Assembly (NCBI RefSeq): GCF_900156285.1
Contig: NZ_FTNC01000009.1
Span: forward strand, 58,620 to 122,619
Reading direction: 5' to 3'
DNA: 64,000 bases
Source of the DNA: Halanaerobium kushneri
GTDB taxonomy: Bacteria; Bacillota; Halanaerobiia; Halanaerobiales; Halanaerobiaceae
Of the stretch, positions 9,126-18,437 are shown one piece after another. Position 1 is the stretch's first letter. Every line of letters begins with the position of its first letter. The position numbers were made by a program, and so were the translations under genes. The notes below the pieces were generated by a model. The model saw nothing but the letters and a program-made list of their open reading frames with translations. It searched no databases and was not told the DNA's origin.

Positions 9126-9587
9126 ATGAAATTAACAAAAGGTGAAAAAATTCCAGAATTTAAGTTAAGTGATCATCAGGAAGAAGAAATTACTTTAGAA
9201 AAATTCAAGGGTAAAAATGTATTGCTTTCTTTCCATCCACTTGCCTGGACAAGTGTCTGCCGTAATCAAATGCAGGCTCTAGAAGAGAATTATGATCAAT
9301 TTGAAAAAAATAATACAGTTCCGTTAGGAATTAGTGTTGACCCTGTTCCTTCCAAACGTGCCTGGGCAGAGGATATTGGACTTGAAAATTTAAGACTTTT
9401 ATCTGACTTCTGGCCTCATGGTGAATTTGCTTCTAAACTGGGAATTTTCATCAGAGAAAAAGGAATTTCAGGTAGAGTTAATATTTTAGTTAATGATCAG
9501 GGAGAAATTCTCTGGGTAAAAGAATATGATATACCGGAACTTCCTGATATTGATGAAGTATTGAAAGTGGTTTCTGACAACGCATAA
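9126..9587 (+). CDS. peroxiredoxin (AhpC/TSA family)
   Basis: A 153-residue thioredoxin-fold peroxidase that reduces hydrogen peroxide or organic peroxides in the cytosol. The active-site segment PLAWTSVCRNQ (residues about 38-48) keeps the conserved Pro, Thr and peroxidatic Cys of the PxxxTxxC motif. The distal Arg is in SGRVNILV. No other cysteine is visible, suggesting a 1-Cys mechanism that needs an external thiol. AGGAGGT precedes the ATG. It has its own promoter with a palindrome at the start site, suggesting regulated expression, and is monocistronic. Confidence 0.9.
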   Translation: MKLTKGEKIPEFKLSDHQEEEITLEKFKGKNVLLSFHPLAWTSVCRNQMQALEENYDQFEKNNTVPLGISVDPVPSKRAWAEDIGLENLRLLSDFWPHGEFASKLGIFIREKGISGRVNILVNDQGEILWVKEYDIPELPDIDEVLKVVSDNA

Positions 9588-9696
9588 TTTATTGATATTG
9601 CTAATTTAATAAAATTTTTAAAAGCAACTGTTATTTAGCGGAATAAAGTAAAAAGTTCACAGTTTATTTATTCAAAAAAAATATTTAAGAGCTAGT

Positions 9697-9724
9697 AAAC
9701 CCTGTTTAGATGACAGGGTTTTTT
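9697..9724 (+). terminator. rho-independent terminator after the peroxiredoxin gene
   Basis: AAACCCTGT at 9697-9705 pairs with ACAGGGTTT at 9713-9721, followed by more T. Confidence 0.85.
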
Positions 9725-9743
9725 GCTTGCTCTTTGTTTTTTG

Positions 9744-9752
9744 TGTTATAAT
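9744..9752 (+). promoter_or_regulatory. extended -10 promoter before the DUF456 gene
   Basis: TGTTATAAT (TGn then TATAAT at 9747-9752) lies just after the terminator. The -35 (TTGCTT at 9723-9728) is poor, as is usual for extended -10 promoters. It may drive the downstream repair block. Confidence 0.5.
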
Positions 9753-9839
9753 AAAATTTAGCTTAGACTTTAGAAGTAGATTAAATGATTTATTATTTTT
9801 TTAAAAATTTGAGCAATTCGTTGCCTGGGAGTGATCGGG

Positions 9840-10319
9840 TTGGAAATTTTTTTATTACTTATGATTTTAATATTATTTACCCTGGAAATTGCGGCAATTT
9901 TTTTGCCGGTACTGCCTGATTCTGTTTTTTTCTGGGCTGCAGTTATCTTATACAGAATAATTAAAACTGATATCAGCTACTCACCCTATTTTTGGACCGG
10001 TGCAGTGTTGATTACAGTCATTATTTTTCTGGCAGATTATCTGGCTAATGCTTATTTTATTAAACGCCAGGGTGGTACCAACAGGACAATTATAGCTGCT
10101 GTTTTAGGAATGATATTAGGGACCTTATTTTTAGGACCGCTGGGTTTTATAATTGGTCCATTTCTTTTAATATTTATCGCAGAATACTGGCAGAGCAGAA
10201 ATAAAGGGAATTCCTTTAAACTTGCCTTAAGCAGCATCTTTGCTTTTGTTGCCAGTACAGCTTCTCGACTGGGGATGCAGATTTTTTTAATGATCTGGTT
10301 TTTTATCGAGATTTATTAA
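9840..10319 (+). CDS. DUF456-family membrane protein
   Basis: A very hydrophobic protein of about 160 residues with roughly four membrane segments. The glycine-rich central part (GMILGTLFLGPLGFIIGPF, residues about 94-112) is the hallmark of DUF456 proteins, whose function is unknown. TTG at 9840 is preferred because GGGAGTG ends six bases before it; GTG at 9831 in the same frame would place that site inside the gene. It is followed after 73 bases by the repair genes, but cotranscription is uncertain. Confidence 0.75.
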   Translation: MEIFLLLMILILFTLEIAAIFLPVLPDSVFFWAAVILYRIIKTDISYSPYFWTGAVLITVIIFLADYLANAYFIKRQGGTNRTIIAAVLGMILGTLFLGPLGFIIGPFLLIFIAEYWQSRNKGNSFKLALSSIFAFVASTASRLGMQIFLMIWFFIEIY

Positions 10320-10392
10320 TAACTAATTTGTTGTTCTTTTTTGAATTATATTTTAAAATTTTTTCATAATTTTAACTAAAGGAGACTGGCTG

Positions 10393-12372
10393 ATGTACAG
10401 TATTTACAGTGGCAATACGGGTAGTGGTAAAACTTCAAAACTGAAAACTGACTACCAAAGGCTGGCAGCTGAACAGGGTAGTGAAAAGATACTCTTGTTT
10501 TTAAATTCTGCCCGTTCCGTCAGTCAGTTTAGAGAAGAATTAGATATAGAAATGATGGGAAATTTAAATATCTATACTTATTTTGGCTTTGTCAATCAGC
10601 AGTTAAATAAGAACTGGCCTGCTGTAGAGCGAAAATACAGTGGCTCCAATCAACTGATAGAGCCAACATTTATGAATATTGAAACATCTCATTTTTTAAT
10701 GAGTAATTATGTGGCAAAATATAGAAAAGATAGATCATATTTTCGGAGTATTAAGGCCAGACCTGTTCAGATTGCAGTTCAGTTAATTGATAATTTGAAT
10801 TTGGCTGCTTTCAACATGCTTGGTTTTAAGGAGCTTAAGCAGAGAATGCTAGGTTGGACTCAGAATGATGAAGAACGTAGAAAATATGCAGAACAGTCTT
10901 TAGAGATTATGAAGACTTTTAGAAATTTTTCGCTTACTTATCGGCTCTTTGATTATTCCGCAGCTGTAAGTTTGTTTAACAAATATCTGCTGGCTGATCC
11001 TGATTATCTCAGTAATTTAAAAAAACAATATAATTATTTATTGGTAGATGATTTAGAAAAAATGATTCCAGCCGGGCAAGAATTGATAAAGTCATTGATT
11101 GAATCTCAGATTAAAGGTATCTTTACTTTTAATGAGAGTGGGGGTTTTAATCGTTTTTTTGGGGGTAATCCTGCTGCGGCCAAAAAGCGTTTTTTTAAAG
11201 CGGAAGCAGAAATAATTGAAATTAATAAAAACTACACTGCCTCAGAAGCGAGCAGTGATTTAGCTGCAGAAATAAAAAAAGTAATTAAAGAAAGAAAGTC
11301 CAATTTAGTACAGTCTTCACTCCTCTTGGAAGAAATTGATAGTGAGTTAAGAGGTGAAATGCTGATTAAAGTTGGGAAAAAGATTATTTCACTTCTAAAA
11401 AAAGGAGTCAAAGCTGATCAAATAGCGGTTATTTCTCCTAAAATTGACAAAGTACTGAGCTTTAGTTTGCAGCAGATTTTAGAAAAAAATGGTTATCGAT
11501 TGAGTAATTTTAACCGTTCTAAACGACTAATTGATATTCCTTTTGCACGAGCTCTATTAATTTTATATTTATTTCACTGTGAGAGAACTAATATAGTTGG
11601 CGTTTCTTCGCTGCAGCAGGCACTGTCGCTGCTTTTAGAATTGGATCCCCTGCGTTCATATATTCTGGCTGAGGAAATTGCTGCTTCCGGTATGAAATTG
11701 ATAGACCTTGACCAGAGTGGGTTGAGAGAAAAGATAAACTTCCAATCTGCTGAAAAGTATGATTATCTAAAAGACTGGCTGCAGGATAAAAAAGAGGAAG
11801 AGCTGGAAATTGAAGATTTTTTTCAGCTGGTTTTTAGTGAAGTTCTGGCCCCTTTAGATCCTTCCCAGGAAGATATTTTTGCCTGCAGACAGATGATCGA
11901 ATCAGTTGCCCGTTTCCATCAGGCAGTAGAAAATTTTCATCAGCATAAAAATGATCTAAGTGAACGTTATATTAAGATGATTTATGAGGGAACTCTGGCC
12001 GCAGAGACTCTATTTAAAGGTCAGGAAAAAGAAGCCGGAGTTATTTTGGCTTCACCCTATAAATTTTTATTTTCACCTGAACTGGCTGGAGTTGACTATC
12101 TATTTTTACTTGATATTTCCAGTAGTGACTGGCTGCAGAGTATTGCTAAAGAACTTGTTAATCCCTATATTTATACTGAACAGTGGCAGCAGATTGATAA
12201 TTGGAATGACAGTCTAGATCAAAAGATAAGGTTAAATCAGCTCAGTGATTTTTTAATCAGTTTAATTTATAAAGTTAAAAAAGGAATTTATATAGCAGAT
12301 AGTTTTCTAAACAGCAGTGGTAAAGAACAGGAAGGACCACTTTATCGCTGGCTTGATGTGAGAGGAGAGTAA
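10393..12372 (+). CDS. AddB-like ATPase/helicase-fold protein without nuclease domain
   Basis: A 659-residue P-loop protein. The Walker A motif GNTGSGKTSKL is at residues 7-17, right at the N-terminus as in AddB. A Walker-B-like LLVDDLEKM lies near residue 217, and a motif-V-like stretch (AGVDYLFLLDISSSDW) near residue 565. The other UvrD helicase motifs are weak, and the C-terminal nuclease/Fe-S part of real AddB is absent. Two bases separate it from a canonical UvrD-type helicase, followed directly by a nuclease gene that carries exactly the missing domain. I infer it is the AddB-like subunit of a three-part end-resection enzyme. AAAGGAGA precedes the ATG. Confidence 0.7.
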   Translation: MYSIYSGNTGSGKTSKLKTDYQRLAAEQGSEKILLFLNSARSVSQFREELDIEMMGNLNIYTYFGFVNQQLNKNWPAVERKYSGSNQLIEPTFMNIETSHFLMSNYVAKYRKDRSYFRSIKARPVQIAVQLIDNLNLAAFNMLGFKELKQRMLGWTQNDEERRKYAEQSLEIMKTFRNFSLTYRLFDYSAAVSLFNKYLLADPDYLSNLKKQYNYLLVDDLEKMIPAGQELIKSLIESQIKGIFTFNESGGFNRFFGGNPAAAKKRFFKAEAEIIEINKNYTASEASSDLAAEIKKVIKERKSNLVQSSLLLEEIDSELRGEMLIKVGKKIISLLKKGVKADQIAVISPKIDKVLSFSLQQILEKNGYRLSNFNRSKRLIDIPFARALLILYLFHCERTNIVGVSSLQQALSLLLELDPLRSYILAEEIAASGMKLIDLDQSGLREKINFQSAEKYDYLKDWLQDKKEEELEIEDFFQLVFSEVLAPLDPSQEDIFACRQMIESVARFHQAVENFHQHKNDLSERYIKMIYEGTLAAETLFKGQEKEAGVILASPYKFLFSPELAGVDYLFLLDISSSDWLQSIAKELVNPYIYTEQWQQIDNWNDSLDQKIRLNQLSDFLISLIYKVKKGIYIADSFLNSSGKEQEGPLYRWLDVRGE

Positions 12373-12374
12373 GA

Positions 12375-14585
12375 ATGGAGTTTAAACCCAGACCAGGACA
12401 GAAAGAAGTACTAGAATATCGAGGTGGAGAGCTTGCTGTACCTGCAGTTCCAGGAGCAGGGAAGACAACAGTTCTTGCTCATCTGGCAGCAGAATTGATT
12501 GCCTCTGAGTTAAATAATAACCAAAAAATATTAATTGTAACTTATATGAATTCAGCAGTGGCAAATTTTCGCAGAAGAATTGGCGATTTTTTAGCCAGCA
12601 AAGGACTTCCCCGCAGCCGGGGTTATAGTGTTAAAACCCTGCATTCTCTGGCGCTGGGGATTATTAAAGAAAAGCCAGAAGCCAGGCTGATCAATCAAGA
12701 ATTTGAATTAATTGAAGCCGGAAGGCGCTACCGCTGGATAAAAGATCTATGCCGCAAATGGGCCGGAGAAAATGGAGAGCTGCTGCAGCAGTTTTTTAAT
12801 TTAGAAAAAAACAGCTATCAATTTGATAAATATTTAAAAAAATGGAAAGAAGATGATTTTCCAGCCTATGTTGCGTCTATGATTTCTTATTTCAAATTAA
12901 AGCTGCTGGAAGGTGACGAGCTTAAAAATATGGTTAAATATTCAAATCTTAAATCAGCCAATATTTTATATCCTGCAGCAGAGATATTTGCCGAATATGA
13001 ATTTCGTATGGCTCAAGCTGGTTTATTAGATTTTGATGATCTTGTTCAGCAGAGTTTGAAATTACTGAAAGAAGATCCTGAGTTTACAGAACGAATTGCT
13101 TCTCAGTATGCATTTGTTTTTGAAGATGAAGCTCAGGATTCCAATCAGGCTCAGGAAGAGATGCTTTATCTGCTGGCTGGGGAAAACAATAATTTAGTAA
13201 GAGTTGGAGACAGCAATCAGGCGATTACAGGTACTTTTACTCTTTCAGATCCTGATATTTTTCGCAGCTACTGTAAAAGAGAAGATGTTGATGTAGAGAC
13301 TATGGCGGTTTCCAGCCGAAGCAGTCAGGATATTATAGACCTGGCAAATTATCTGGTTGACTGGAGCCAAAAAGAATTTGCTGAAAGAGAAATTGAGCCT
13401 CTGGAAAAAAAATATATTCAGCCGACTGTTAAGGATGACCCGGCTCCCAACCCCGACCCCGAAGGTTATAGAATTGGAAGCAGAGCTTTTAAAGATTGGA
13501 AGACAGAAAAGAAATTTATTGCCAGACAGGCTCTGCGTAAGGCAGGGGAAAATAACAATAACACTACAGCTGTACTGATGCCGACCGGCTGGCAGCTGGA
13601 AGAAATAGCAGGAGAGATTAAGAAACTTGGAGGAGAATTTCAGCTCGCCGGGAGCAGTTCAAGTGATGCCTTTTTAACAGAACTGGAAGTTATTTTAAAG
13701 TTTTTAACTTCACCTGCTTCTGCAGATAATTTAAAGCTTGTTTTTGCTGAAGTTTTTGCTAAAGAAAAGCCAAAATTAAATCAGCTGCTGGAAGCTGCAC
13801 TGGCAGAAAGAGAGAATCAGGAGTTGATATTCCCTCTCTCGGGTTTAAATCGTGATAATTTTGAGTCTGAATTTAGAAAAAGAGATAAATTTGATGACTT
13901 TTTTAAAGCCCTGACTCGAACTCAGGGATGGCTTGAGGCTTCAATGGATCTGCCGCCTGATGAACTTATTTTATTTCTGGCTGAAAGAATTGAATTGACC
14001 GGAAAAAAACTGGCGCTGGCCCAAAACCTGGCATTAGAATTTGGCAGACTTTTAAATGAAAATCCAGCCTGGAGGCTGGACCAATTAACAGCAGAGCTGC
14101 CTGAAATTAGAGATCGGCTGCGGCAGTTTGCTGAAACTTTAACTGAAATGGAAGGCTTTGAGGCCAAACCTGATCAGGTAACACTTTCCACCCTTCACAA
14201 AGCTAAGGGTATGGAGTGGGATACAGTTTTTATTGGTAGTTTAACTTCAAGCCATTTTCAGCATGATAATGATGATTATTTTATGGGTGAAAAGTTTTAT
14301 TTGAATGAAGAAATAAAAAACCCCAAAGCTTCGGCAAGAGCAGAATTAGAATATATTTTAAATGAAAAAAAGGAAAGAAATGCTGATTATAAGGCCCGGC
14401 AGGAGTTAATTGCAGAAAGAGTGCGTTTGCTCTATGTTGGAATTACCCGGGCCCGGAAAAACTTGTTTTTGAGCACCCATCAAAAAAAGGGCAAATGGGA
14501 TAAAGATCCTGCTTTTATGTTTATCTCTTTAGATAATTTTATCAAGGAGATAGTAAAGAAATATCAGGCAGAGGAGGCAGATTAG
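12375..14585 (+). CDS. UvrD/AddA-like superfamily 1 DNA helicase
   Basis: A 736-residue helicase with a complete motif set: motif I VPGAGKTT (residues about 26-33), motif II FEDEAQD (about 250), motif III VGDSNQAITGTF, motif V LSTLHKAKGMEWDTVFI (about 600), and motif VI LLYVGITRARKNL near the C-terminus. It should be an active 3'-5' translocase. It lacks the RecB-type nuclease domain found at the C-terminus of AddA. It lies between an AddB-like ATPase gene and a separate nuclease gene with almost no spacing, so the three are one translational unit. AGGAG lies 7 bases before the ATG. It is distinct from pcrA at 30436. Confidence 0.85.
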   Translation: MEFKPRPGQKEVLEYRGGELAVPAVPGAGKTTVLAHLAAELIASELNNNQKILIVTYMNSAVANFRRRIGDFLASKGLPRSRGYSVKTLHSLALGIIKEKPEARLINQEFELIEAGRRYRWIKDLCRKWAGENGELLQQFFNLEKNSYQFDKYLKKWKEDDFPAYVASMISYFKLKLLEGDELKNMVKYSNLKSANILYPAAEIFAEYEFRMAQAGLLDFDDLVQQSLKLLKEDPEFTERIASQYAFVFEDEAQDSNQAQEEMLYLLAGENNNLVRVGDSNQAITGTFTLSDPDIFRSYCKREDVDVETMAVSSRSSQDIIDLANYLVDWSQKEFAEREIEPLEKKYIQPTVKDDPAPNPDPEGYRIGSRAFKDWKTEKKFIARQALRKAGENNNNTTAVLMPTGWQLEEIAGEIKKLGGEFQLAGSSSSDAFLTELEVILKFLTSPASADNLKLVFAEVFAKEKPKLNQLLEAALAERENQELIFPLSGLNRDNFESEFRKRDKFDDFFKALTRTQGWLEASMDLPPDELILFLAERIELTGKKLALAQNLALEFGRLLNENPAWRLDQLTAELPEIRDRLRQFAETLTEMEGFEAKPDQVTLSTLHKAKGMEWDTVFIGSLTSSHFQHDNDDYFMGEKFYLNEEIKNPKASARAELEYILNEKKERNADYKARQELIAERVRLLYVGITRARKNLFLSTHQKKGKWDKDPAFMFISLDNFIKEIVKKYQAEEAD

Positions 14586-15383
14586 ATGGGAGTAAACAGC
14601 TTAAAAGATTTATATTTTTCTCAATCGGCCCTCTCTATCTTTAATAACTGCCGTCGTCGTTTTCGCTACCGCTATCTGGATGGTCTTTACTGGCCGGCTG
14701 AATGGGGAATGAAAGAAGAGGTAAAAAATGATTTAAAACAGGGAAGACAGTTTCACCTGCTGGCAGAAAGATATTACAGTCAGAGCCTGGGGGAAACCGT
14801 ACTTGATTCAGCTGATTTGCTGGCCGCCTGGTTCAATAGGTTAAAATCATTTTCGCCAGCAGAGAATGTAGTAGCTGCAGAGCAGGAACTTCGCTACAGG
14901 CAGGATAATTTAAAACTTCTGGCTAAATATGATCTATTAAAATATAATTCAGAAGCGAAAAAATTTATAATCTATGATTGGAAAACAGATAAAAAAAGCC
15001 TTTATCAAAAAGATGTTGAAAGCTCAATGCAGAGCCGTTTTTATTTATATCTTTTATATGAAGCTGGTTATGATTATTTTGCTGACGATTATAATCTCAA
15101 AGAAATGCCGGAACTTATTTACTGGAACCCCCGTTATCCAGATCAGCGGGTGAGAATCAATTATACTTCAGCGGATTTTGAGCAGGATAGAGAATATTTT
15201 AAGCAGCTGATCACTGAAATTTTAAATGAAAAAGATTTTCCCCTTACAGATGATTTAAATAAATGCAGATTTTGTGAGTACAGGCCAATCTGCAGAGATA
15301 AAAAAACGGAAGCCAGAGAAGTTATAGAAGATGATTTAGATTTGAATCTTGACTGGGAAGCGGTTGAAGAAATAGAATTTTAA
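14586..15383 (+). CDS. PD-(D/E)XK nuclease with AddB-like Fe-S cysteines
   Basis: A 265-residue RecB-family nuclease. Conserved residues are His57, Asp116 (KYDLLKY) and the Asp131-Trp-Lys133 of YDWKTDK, giving the H...D...DxK metal site. Cys22 (NNCRRRF) with Cys227, Cys230 and Cys236 (CRFCEYRPIC) has the spacing of the [4Fe-4S] cluster of AddB and Cas4-like nucleases. The ATG directly follows the stop codon of the helicase gene. Known AddAB carries this module at the C-terminus of AddB; here it is a stand-alone protein. Cas4 is an alternative family match, but no CRISPR genes are present. Confidence 0.82.
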   Translation: MGVNSLKDLYFSQSALSIFNNCRRRFRYRYLDGLYWPAEWGMKEEVKNDLKQGRQFHLLAERYYSQSLGETVLDSADLLAAWFNRLKSFSPAENVVAAEQELRYRQDNLKLLAKYDLLKYNSEAKKFIIYDWKTDKKSLYQKDVESSMQSRFYLYLLYEAGYDYFADDYNLKEMPELIYWNPRYPDQRVRINYTSADFEQDREYFKQLITEILNEKDFPLTDDLNKCRFCEYRPICRDKKTEAREVIEDDLDLNLDWEAVEEIEF

Positions 15384-15477
15384 GCGAAATTAGATTTAAT
15401 TAGATTCCTGCATTAGATTTTAATAAATAAAACGAGGTGAGTTTCTGGAGAATAAATTAAAAATTTATTCTTAAATT

Positions 15478-16056
15478 ATGTTTGAATACGAAGATGAGTA
15501 TCAGCTCCGCTACATTTATCACACCAATCAACACAACAATGCATATCTGGTTGAACTTAATTTAGATAATTATGATGATCTGTTTAACAGCTGGGATGGC
15601 TCAGCTCTTGATCGAAAAGAGCTTGATCCAGAATTGAGTCATTTTTTAGAAAGAGCAAGCTATGAGCTGCCCTTAAAGGAAAAAGTGGAGCTCTGCTTTT
15701 ATCTGCCAGAAGACAAACAGGACGAGGGAGTAGAGGCAGACTCCAGAGCGACAATAAAAAATAATTTTAGAATGAATTTATTTTTTATTGATCAGGATTT
15801 AAAAAATAATAACAAAAAAATTATGACCTATATTGTAATGGGCCTTTTATTTTTAATTACAGCCTATTTAATTCCAGAAAATAAAGACCTGTCACTTCTG
15901 ATTTCCCTGCTGATGGAAGGACTATTTGTAGGAGGCTGGGTTTTTCTCTGGGAAGCCTTTTCAATATTCTTTTTCGGCAGCCGTGAATTAAAAGAAAAGA
16001 AAAAAAGATATTTGCGCTATCTAAATTCAGATATAGTATTTAAATATAGAGAGTGA
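15478..16056 (+). CDS. conserved membrane protein of unknown function
   Basis: A 192-residue protein that I cannot assign a function. The N-terminal half (about 115 residues) is soluble and acidic and contains FNSWDGSALDRKELDPELSHFL. Two hydrophobic segments follow (about 120-138 and 141-166), and the C-terminus is basic and cytosolic (RELKEKKKRYLRYL). The pattern recalls an uncharacterised clostridial family. A ribosome site just before the ATG at 15478 is not obvious; the nearest CTGGAG is 28 bases away, and a stop codon six bases upstream excludes an earlier start. It sits between the AddAB-like genes and recJ. Confidence 0.72.
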   Translation: MFEYEDEYQLRYIYHTNQHNNAYLVELNLDNYDDLFNSWDGSALDRKELDPELSHFLERASYELPLKEKVELCFYLPEDKQDEGVEADSRATIKNNFRMNLFFIDQDLKNNNKKIMTYIVMGLLFLITAYLIPENKDLSLLISLLMEGLFVGGWVFLWEAFSIFFFGSRELKEKKKRYLRYLNSDIVFKYRE

Positions 16057-16069
16057 GTGGATTTGAGCT

Positions 16070-18376
16070 ATGCAGATTAAAAAAGCAGAAGTATTTGAAC
16101 CAGCTGAGGAATTAGTTGAATATCTTGAAAATAAACAGCTTGCCCGACTGGCTCAGAAGCGGGGGCTGAATTCAAAGGCTGAGTTAATAGAATTTATAGA
16201 ACCAGCTGCTTATTCCCAGCTTGAATTAAGAGACTTTCCTCAGATTATGGAAATTGCAGATTTTATTATAGAACATATTAAAGCAAATAATAAAATTTTA
16301 ATTTATGGGGACTATGATGTTGATGGAATAACTTCTACTTCAATTCTAGTTGGAGCGCTAAGCCGCCTTTCTGATCAGATAAGCTATCACATCCCTGATC
16401 GTTTTAAAGAGGGTTATGGTCTCAATAAAGAAGTACTGGCTTCATACCAGGATCAAATTGATCTGGTTATCAGCTGTGATTGTGGTATCAGTAATTATGA
16501 GGAAGTGAAATTTGCCAGAGAACTCGGAATGGATTTTGTCGTCACTGATCATCATGATCTGCCTGATGAATTACCTCCAGCAGATTATGTAATTTCCCCC
16601 CGGCTGCTGCCTGAAGATCATCAGGGATACTGGCTGCCAGGAGCGGGGATGGCCTATTTTTTAATAAAAGCAATTTATGAGCGGCTTGAGATGAATGGAG
16701 CTGAGAAAGATTATTTGGATTTATTATTACTTGCCATTATAGCTGATGTAGTTCCCCTAAAAGGAGAAAATCGTTACTTATTTAAAACCGGTCTAAAAAG
16801 ATTGAAAAATACAGATAGAATTGGGCTTAAGGCTCTTTACAATGAACTTGATATAAATCCTCTAACGATAAATGAAAAGACTCTGGGATTTCAGATTGGA
16901 CCCTTGTTAAATTCAGCTGGTAGAATTGACAGTGCTGAAAAGGGATTAAAATTACTTCTGGCAGATGATAAAAAGCAGGCAGCCGGACTGGCCGCGGAAT
17001 TATATCAAATTAACCAGCATCGAAAAGAAATAAGCCAGAAAATTTATCTGGAAGCAGAGAAGAAAATCGAAAGCGGCCAGCGGCAGGGAATTGTTGCTTA
17101 TGATTCCAGCTGGCATCAGGGAGTTATTGGGATAGCAGCAGGAAGAATTACTGAGAACTATCAGGTACCGGCAGTTTTAATGACTTCAAATCAGCAGAGT
17201 GAATTGATAACCGGCTCTGCCCGCTCGATTGAAGGCGTAAATATTAATAATTTGATCGGGAAGTGTTCTGATCTTTTAGAAAAACACGGGGGTCATGCAG
17301 CAGCAGCGGGTTTCTCATTAAAGAAAGACAGATTGGAAAAATTCCGTTTAAGACTGCAGCGTCTGATTGATCAAAAATTAACAGAGATTGATTCTGAGCT
17401 AAAAATTGAGACAGATTTGAATCTGAAGCTGGAAGAAATAAATGATGATTTTTATCAGGGACTGCGACTTTTTGCTCCCTTTGGCGAAGCCAATCCAGAG
17501 CCTCTTTTTTATCTGGAAAGCAAAGTCTTAAGCAGTCGTGAAATATCGGCTGGTAAACATAAAAAACTTATTTTCGGTGATCAGGATAAAAAAATCACAG
17601 CACTCTGGTGGTGGGCGGGAGAACTGGAAAGCAACTTTTTGCAGCAGACTGCCTGCAGATTAACTGAGAATATTTATCAGGGTAATAAAAGCCTGCAGCT
17701 TGAAATAAAAGCACTTGCACCACTAAAAGATGTCGCTAAAAAAGTTAAAAAAGGAAAAAATGAAAAAAGACTGCTTAAAGTAATTGACTGGCGCCAGAAA
17801 AAAATTTCAGAACTTGAAGCTGGTGCAGAAAACACGGTTTACTTTGCTGAGGGTCTGCAGGAATATCAACTTTATCCCTTAATAAATCGAAATTATTTTA
17901 AAAAGGCTGATAAATTAGTTTTGCTCACCATTCCTCCTTCACTACCTGTCTTAAAAGAAATTATACTTTTAAGTAACTGTCAAAAATTAATTTTAGTTAA
18001 GAGCAGAGAAGAGAGTTTAGTTTTTAATAAATTCATCCAAAAATTACTTTCGCTGCTTAAATTCAGCCTGAAGCAGGAGAACGGAATTTTTAATCTGGAG
18101 CGGGCTGCACTGGCCCTTTCAGCAGAGGAGATAGCTGTTAAGAGAGCTTTAGAGTTTATTCGGGCTAAGGGAATAATTAGCTTTGAATATATCAGTTATC
18201 AGGAACTTTTAATTACAAAAGATGGTTCCAGAGATCAGGGAAAAGCTAATTTAAGCAGGCAAAATTTAAAGAAATTACTAAATGAAAGTTCAGCCTTTAG
18301 ATCTTTTCTTAAAAATCAGGAAATAGAAAAAATTGAAGATCTTTTAAATAGGAGTCTGGCCTCAGCCAGATATTAA
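16070..18376 (+). CDS. recJ: single-stranded-DNA-specific exonuclease RecJ
   Basis: A 5'-3' single-strand exonuclease for recombination and mismatch repair. The DHH-family motifs are intact: motif I YGDYDVDGITS (residues about 83-93), CDCGISN, motif III VVTDHHDLP (about 157), and the DHHA1 motif GGHAAAAGFSL (about 407). An OB-fold follows. At 768 residues it is the long Firmicute form with an extra C-terminal region that is poorly conserved. The ATG is nine bases after GAGTGG. It lies 13 bases after the preceding membrane protein gene, so it is probably in the same transcript as the AddAB-like set. Confidence 0.95.
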   Translation: MQIKKAEVFEPAEELVEYLENKQLARLAQKRGLNSKAELIEFIEPAAYSQLELRDFPQIMEIADFIIEHIKANNKILIYGDYDVDGITSTSILVGALSRLSDQISYHIPDRFKEGYGLNKEVLASYQDQIDLVISCDCGISNYEEVKFARELGMDFVVTDHHDLPDELPPADYVISPRLLPEDHQGYWLPGAGMAYFLIKAIYERLEMNGAEKDYLDLLLLAIIADVVPLKGENRYLFKTGLKRLKNTDRIGLKALYNELDINPLTINEKTLGFQIGPLLNSAGRIDSAEKGLKLLLADDKKQAAGLAAELYQINQHRKEISQKIYLEAEKKIESGQRQGIVAYDSSWHQGVIGIAAGRITENYQVPAVLMTSNQQSELITGSARSIEGVNINNLIGKCSDLLEKHGGHAAAAGFSLKKDRLEKFRLRLQRLIDQKLTEIDSELKIETDLNLKLEEINDDFYQGLRLFAPFGEANPEPLFYLESKVLSSREISAGKHKKLIFGDQDKKITALWWWAGELESNFLQQTACRLTENIYQGNKSLQLEIKALAPLKDVAKKVKKGKNEKRLLKVIDWRQKKISELEAGAENTVYFAEGLQEYQLYPLINRNYFKKADKLVLLTIPPSLPVLKEIILLSNCQKLILVKSREESLVFNKFIQKLLSLLKFSLKQENGIFNLERAALALSAEEIAVKRALEFIRAKGIISFEYISYQELLITKDGSRDQGKANLSRQNLKKLLNESSAFRSFLKNQEIEKIEDLLNRSLASARY

Positions 18377-18437
18377 ATTTCTCTGGTGTTTAAAAAAATA
18401 TTAAGCCATAAAATTTGGAAGTTAGGGAAGTGGAAAG

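Noticed and set aside
11984-12217. Second reading frame inside the AddB-like gene
   Set aside because: No ribosome site, and the protein is Leu/Phe-rich with no family match. It is a frame shadow of the real gene.
14586-15383. Cas4 gene of a CRISPR system
   Set aside because: The cysteine and nuclease pattern is shared by Cas4 and AddB, but no repeats or other cas genes are present and two AddAB-like helicase genes adjoin it.
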